64,000 bases of DNA from an uncultured Azospirillum sp. (lineage in GTDB: Bacteria; Pseudomonadota; Alphaproteobacteria; RF32; CAG-239), in assembly GCA_900542055.1 (NCBI GenBank), contig UQMA01000003.1, positions 11,611-75,610 of the forward strand, read 5' to 3'. Below, piece after piece: positions 60,517 to 64,000 of this stretch. A program made the position numbers and the translations under genes. Position 1 is the stretch's first letter, and the number at the start of each line of letters is the position of its first letter. The notes beneath the pieces are model-generated. The model searched no databases. It was not told the DNA's origin and saw nothing but the letters and a program-made list of their open reading frames with translations.

Positions 60517-61659
60517 ATGCAAGTAATATACCGTACCGAAGACCTGAAAGCTCTGTGTTCTCGACTGAGTCAACATGATTTTATTGCAGTTGATCTCGAA
60601 TTTATCCGCGAAAAGACCTATTATCCGATTTTATGCCTGATTCAAGTTGCTTCGGAAGACGAAGCAGCAATTATCGATCCCTTGGCTCCTGATCTCGATT
60701 TGAGTGTTTTTTTCGAGCTTATGCAAAACACCGATGTAACCAAAGTTTTTCATTCGTGCCGGCAAGATGTGGAAATTATTTATAATATGTCCAAACACGT
60801 TCCGCAACCGTTGTTTGACACACAGATTGCAGCCATGGCCTGCGGTTTTGGCGAAAGCATAAGTTATGAACGGCTGGTAAAAGCCGTATTAAATATTGAG
60901 CTTGACAAAACAGACTGCCTGTCAAATTGGCAATTACGCCCTTTGAATGAACATCAGCTTGAATATGCCTGCGGCGATGTAACCCATTTGGTCAAGTTAT
61001 ACAAATATCTCAAACAGGAATTGGAAAAAGACAATAGATACGAATGGATAAAAGAAGAATTAGACTTTGTATCGCAACCCTCAACTTATATTACTGATCC
61101 CGATGAAATTTGGCACAAAATAAAGTTTCGTTCGCACAACAGCAAAGTGCTGTCAAATTTGAAAGCACTGGCTGCATGGCGTGAAAAACGCGCTCAAAAC
61201 AAAGATGTTCCCCGCCAAAGCATTATCAAAGATGATGTTTTAACCATGATTGCCTCAGCATCACCCAAAAGCAAATCCGATTTGGAGAAAATACGCGGTA
61301 TGCGCAAAGATGTTGTATCGGGAAAATTGGCCGACGAAATGCTCGAAACTCTTTCAAATGTTAAAGTAGACACAAAACTGAGCAAAAACGCCAATGACAA
61401 TATAAATTACATTTCATCATTGGTAGAAATGCTTAAACTTTTACTGAGGATTGTCAGCCAAAAACATGGCATTGTTCCGCGGCTGATTGCTTCTGAAACC
61501 GATTTGCAAAAACTGTCGGCTTTTCAAGACGGCAACCATCCGGTTTTAAGCGGCTGGCGCTATAAAATTTTCGGCAAAAGCGCACTCAAGCTGCGCAGCG
61601 GAGAACTTTCCGTCCGTTACAACCCCAAAAACAAAAATATTGAATTTATTGAACAATAA
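60517..61659 (+). CDS. rnd: Ribonuclease D
   Basis: A 380-residue 3'-5' exoribonuclease. The DEDD exonuclease domain has Exo I AVDLEFIREKTYYP, Exo II VFHSCRQDVEII and Exo III HQLEYACGDVTHL, followed by HRDC-type helical domains (DPDEIWHKIKF, LAAWREKRAQNKDVPRQSIIKDDVL). It trims the 3' ends of tRNA precursors and other small RNAs. The stop is 12 bases from the convergent Sua5-type gene. Confidence 0.94.
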   Translation: MQVIYRTEDLKALCSRLSQHDFIAVDLEFIREKTYYPILCLIQVASEDEAAIIDPLAPDLDLSVFFELMQNTDVTKVFHSCRQDVEIIYNMSKHVPQPLFDTQIAAMACGFGESISYERLVKAVLNIELDKTDCLSNWQLRPLNEHQLEYACGDVTHLVKLYKYLKQELEKDNRYEWIKEELDFVSQPSTYITDPDEIWHKIKFRSHNSKVLSNLKALAAWREKRAQNKDVPRQSIIKDDVLTMIASASPKSKSDLEKIRGMRKDVVSGKLADEMLETLSNVKVDTKLSKNANDNINYISSLVEMLKLLLRIVSQKHGIVPRLIASETDLQKLSAFQDGNHPVLSGWRYKIFGKSALKLRSGELSVRYNPKNKNIEFIEQ

Positions 61660-61671
61660 AAACTTTTGGTT

Positions 61672-62622
61672 TTATTTGGTATATGAAGCACGGCGGATTC
61701 TGTCATTGATAGCTAAACCTAATCCTTCTTGAGGAATAGGTGCCATGGCAATTCCCTTATCACCGGCCAACTCGTCGGCCAAACGCATATAAGCGAACAA
61801 ATTAGCGGCCGCTTCGTGCAAATCACCTTTGGGACTCAAATTAAGATCGGCATGTTCCTGCCAACCGAAACCAATATAAAACACCCCCTCTTCCGGATTT
61901 GTCACATTAATTTGAAAACGATGACTTGGCGCATAATGCTTGAGCATTTGTCCGGGAGAAGTAGGACGATCGGGTTCGCCGTGCGAAACCAAAACTTTTT
62001 CGCCTAAAAAATCTTCAATATCTTCTAGGGCAATTCCGCCAGCCCGCAGCAAAACAACATTTTTCCCCGTAACGTCAACTATTGTCGATTCCACTCCTAC
62101 CGCGCATTTTCCGCCGTCTAAAATCATATCGACTTTATTCCCCAAACTTTCAAACACGTGTTCGGCTGTTGTCGGGCTTATTGTCTGTGAACGGTTTGCC
62201 GAAGGAGCAACAATCGGCACACCGCTTTTGCGTATTAACTCCAAAGCAATCGGATGATTTGGCATACGTACTGTTGCCGTCGGCAAGCCGGCGCAGGCCA
62301 AATCAATAGAGGTATTGTGCTCTTTGCGTTTCAACACCATCGTAAAAGGCCCTGGCCAAAAATGTTTTGCCAACTCCAAAGCTCGGCTATCCGTTTCGAC
62401 ATATTCCTGTAGAAAATCTATATCAGCAATATGTGAAATCAGCGGATTAAATGCCGGACGTCCTTTAGCCGCATATATTCCGGCTACGGCTTTTGAATCA
62501 TAAACATTAGCCCCCAAACCATAAACCGTTTCTGTCGGAAAAGCCACCAAACCGCCATTGCGGATTATTTCAGCGGCTTTTTGAATATTGGCTTGAGTCG
62601 CTTTAAAAACATTTGACATCAT
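61672..62622 (-). CDS. tsaC: L-threonylcarbamoyladenylate synthase (Sua5/TsaC2 type)
   Basis: A 316-residue two-domain enzyme. The YrdC domain (1-205) has GGLVAFPTETVYGLGANV, KGRPAFNPL and PSANRSQTISPT. A C-terminal Sua5 domain (about 225-316) starts with SPGQMLKHYAPSH. It makes threonylcarbamoyl-AMP for the t6A37 modification of ANN-decoding tRNAs. Two tandem ATG codons occur at the start, and either may be used. It lies downstream of the HNH-like gene on the same strand, 21 bases apart. Confidence 0.94.
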   Translation of the reverse strand: MMSNVFKATQANIQKAAEIIRNGGLVAFPTETVYGLGANVYDSKAVAGIYAAKGRPAFNPLISHIADIDFLQEYVETDSRALELAKHFWPGPFTMVLKRKEHNTSIDLACAGLPTATVRMPNHPIALELIRKSGVPIVAPSANRSQTISPTTAEHVFESLGNKVDMILDGGKCAVGVESTIVDVTGKNVVLLRAGGIALEDIEDFLGEKVLVSHGEPDRPTSPGQMLKHYAPSHRFQINVTNPEEGVFYIGFGWQEHADLNLSPKGDLHEAAANLFAYMRLADELAGDKGIAMAPIPQEGLGLAINDRIRRASYTK

Positions 62623-62643
62623 TTTGATTTGCTCACTTCCGTT

Positions 62644-63738
62644 TTATTTTCTTCCATCACGCTTATTAGCATAGCTTTTCAACATTTTACAGCGCGCTAT
62701 TTCATTCACAACCGCCGGACTGTTAACAAAAGAGTCTATTTTGTTCAGATAAATCAAATTATCCGCCCTTGGACGCGGTAAAGACACATGGCGCTCAGGA
62801 TTTTCAAAATCATGCACCAAAAAAGTTTCAAAATCAAGAACAGCAGCACAATATTGCGGCAAAAGGATTTTTTCAAAACGCTTGCCACCATCTTCGGAAA
62901 CAATCATTCTCTCTAATTTATGCTTCATTCTGTGGGTATGCTTTTCAACAATAGCCAAAGAACGAGGATAATTTACTTCCGGATACATGGAAATATCATC
63001 AGGACAATACACAGGATTTTTATGATCAATATCAAACCCCGGTCCCGTAATCAGTTGCCCTTTGTATTCCAGCTTAAATTCATCGGCCGATCCCTTTTCA
63101 TGCATATTGGCAATCAAAGCGTCGACATAAGCCGGATGGACACCGTTATCCCGCAGTAAATGATAAAATTGATACTCGTTTTCACGAATAAAAACTTTTA
63201 CAAAACCGTTTTTTTCGCGGTATTTTGTAAAATCATCATAACAAAATTCTTTAACAAAATCTCTAAAATCAGATATATTCATATTTTTGATTATATTTGG
63301 CGAAATTTTGTGGCTTATCAAATTATTGAGCACTATATTCTCAATAGACTTGTAACTAGGATAATCAGTCATTTCTCGCTGAAATACCGATTTCTGAAAA
63401 GCCTCACTATAATCTTTTATAAAAAACATGCCTTCTTCACGAACTTTTAAGGCCTGTAAATAAGATGGCGACAGGTACTCGGTAACAATATTAGAAATAT
63501 TTCCGTTGCAATCGTCTCTGATAAGAAGTTTATGTTCTCGGGCAATTGGCCGCTCGGGCGTAACTATCAAAGAACAGTTGTTATTGATAACATACATTCT
63601 GAGCATATCTAACAAACGTTCTCTGGCAGCTCCGTTAGGCAAAGCGTTTAAGGTTTCAAAAGCGTGCGATAAAATAAAGGCAGAATTTTCCCTTGTTTTT
63701 CGAGCTTCCGTCATTTCTTTTCGTGCTTTTCTGCTCAT
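62644..63738 (-). CDS. Hypothetical protein with HNH-like motif
   Basis: I choose the ATG at 63738 (GAGGGAAGCC upstream), giving 364 residues; a TTG-started extension to 63858 would reach the divergent gene. The N-terminal 150 residues are basic and helical. Near residue 250 the sequence FDIDHKNPVYCPDD is followed about 20 residues later by NYPRSLAIVEKHTHRMKH. A DH pair, then an Asn, then an H-x3-H is the order of an HNH/beta-beta-alpha-metal nuclease site. No neighbouring gene fits a restriction or homing system. It may be a lineage-specific nuclease or a structural zinc-site protein. Confidence in the gene is high, in the function low. Confidence 0.6.
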   Translation of the reverse strand: MSRKARKEMTEARKTRENSAFILSHAFETLNALPNGAARERLLDMLRMYVINNNCSLIVTPERPIAREHKLLIRDDCNGNISNIVTEYLSPSYLQALKVREEGMFFIKDYSEAFQKSVFQREMTDYPSYKSIENIVLNNLISHKISPNIIKNMNISDFRDFVKEFCYDDFTKYREKNGFVKVFIRENEYQFYHLLRDNGVHPAYVDALIANMHEKGSADEFKLEYKGQLITGPGFDIDHKNPVYCPDDISMYPEVNYPRSLAIVEKHTHRMKHKLERMIVSEDGGKRFEKILLPQYCAAVLDFETFLVHDFENPERHVSLPRPRADNLIYLNKIDSFVNSPAVVNEIARCKMLKSYANKRDGRK

Positions 63739-63857
63739 GGCTTCCCTCTTTTCTGCTATTTTGTCCAGATTATATCTTATATTTTTACAAATGTCTAAAC
63801 TTTTATTTAAGCTTTTGGATTTTATATTATTAAAATGATAAAAATAAGGAGAAAACA

Positions 63858-64000
63858 ATGCCCGAACATATATTTAATTCGACCAAACCTAACTCTAAAG
63901 GCGCGGTAAAAATTATCTTGTCCGACAGTTCTTCAATCAACTGCGGCAATTTTTGCAAAGAAGAAACCGTTAATGAATTGAAATCTGCTGTCCGCAATGC
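63858..64000 (+). CDS. Unknown gene cut by the right edge
   Basis: An open frame from the ATG at 63858, with AAGGAGAAAAC just upstream, runs to the end of the window (47 codons). The visible N-terminus (MPEHIFNSTKPNSKGAVKI) is polar with no signal peptide. It is divergent from the HNH-like gene and probably shares its promoter region. The family cannot be assigned from so little. Confidence 0.6.
   Translation, partial: MPEHIFNSTKPNSKGAVKIILSDSSSINCGNFCKEETVNELKSAVRN

Noticed and set aside
63739..63858. N-terminal extension of the HNH-like protein to a TTG at 63858
   Set aside because: It would overlap the start of the divergent gene and lacks a ribosome site; the ATG at 63738 has GAGGG.
1..64000. 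CRISPR array
   Set aside because: No regularly spaced direct repeats and no cas-like genes were found anywhere in the window.

Overview
The window looks like chromosome of an AT-rich Gram-negative bacterium, most likely an alphaproteobacterium of a host-associated, low-oxygen lineage. Three things support this: ruvA-ruvB-ybgC (an alphaproteobacterial order), an Rnf complex plus ApbE typical of anaerobes or facultative anaerobes, and an envelope gene set (OpgG/OpgH, Tol, MsbA-like, DsbD-like, outer-membrane barrel). The taxonomic placement is inference. Most genes have clear Shine-Dalgarno sites, genes are densely packed, and many intrinsic terminators with long T runs are visible.

Layout. 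1-4,000: a cut-off unknown gene, mnmA, a DsbD-like reductase and a CDP-alcohol phosphotransferase. 4,054-10,443: an apparent apbE-rseC-rnfBCDGEA operon, holding the sodium- or proton-pumping ferredoxin:NAD oxidoreductase together with the enzyme that attaches FMN to RnfD and RnfG. 10,482-15,034: a type III restriction-modification pair (mod, res) preceded by about 700 bases of structured, apparently non-coding DNA with its own promoters and terminators. 15,105-22,804: envelope and housekeeping genes, tRNA-Lys, a U32 (RlhA-like) protein and an MsbA-like exporter.

22,881-38,925: a compact 16-kb phage-derived element of podovirus type. The minus strand carries small and large terminase, a GroES-like co-chaperonin, portal, scaffold, major capsid, connector/nozzle, fibre proteins, SleB-type endolysin and overlapping spanins. 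A plus-strand S24-type repressor sits at one end, with three TACA-N5-TGTA operators. No integrase, transposase, replication module or tape-measure gene is visible, and the repressor lacks the serine nucleophile needed for self-cleavage. The element is either a decayed prophage or a domesticated, gene-transfer-agent-like particle; this is the most interesting feature here.

38,932-64,000: tolQ-tolR-tolA followed by two membrane genes (one like an L,D-transpeptidase without its cysteine), two paralogous secreted GH24 lysozymes flanking an opgG-orf-opgH operon, an outer-membrane barrel, ruvA-ruvB-ybgC, a SulP transporter, a Nudix hydrolase, a SIMPL-domain protein, tRNA-Ser and tRNA-Gln, aspS, rnd, a Sua5-type threonylcarbamoyl-AMP synthase, a protein with an HNH-like motif and a cut-off gene at the right edge.
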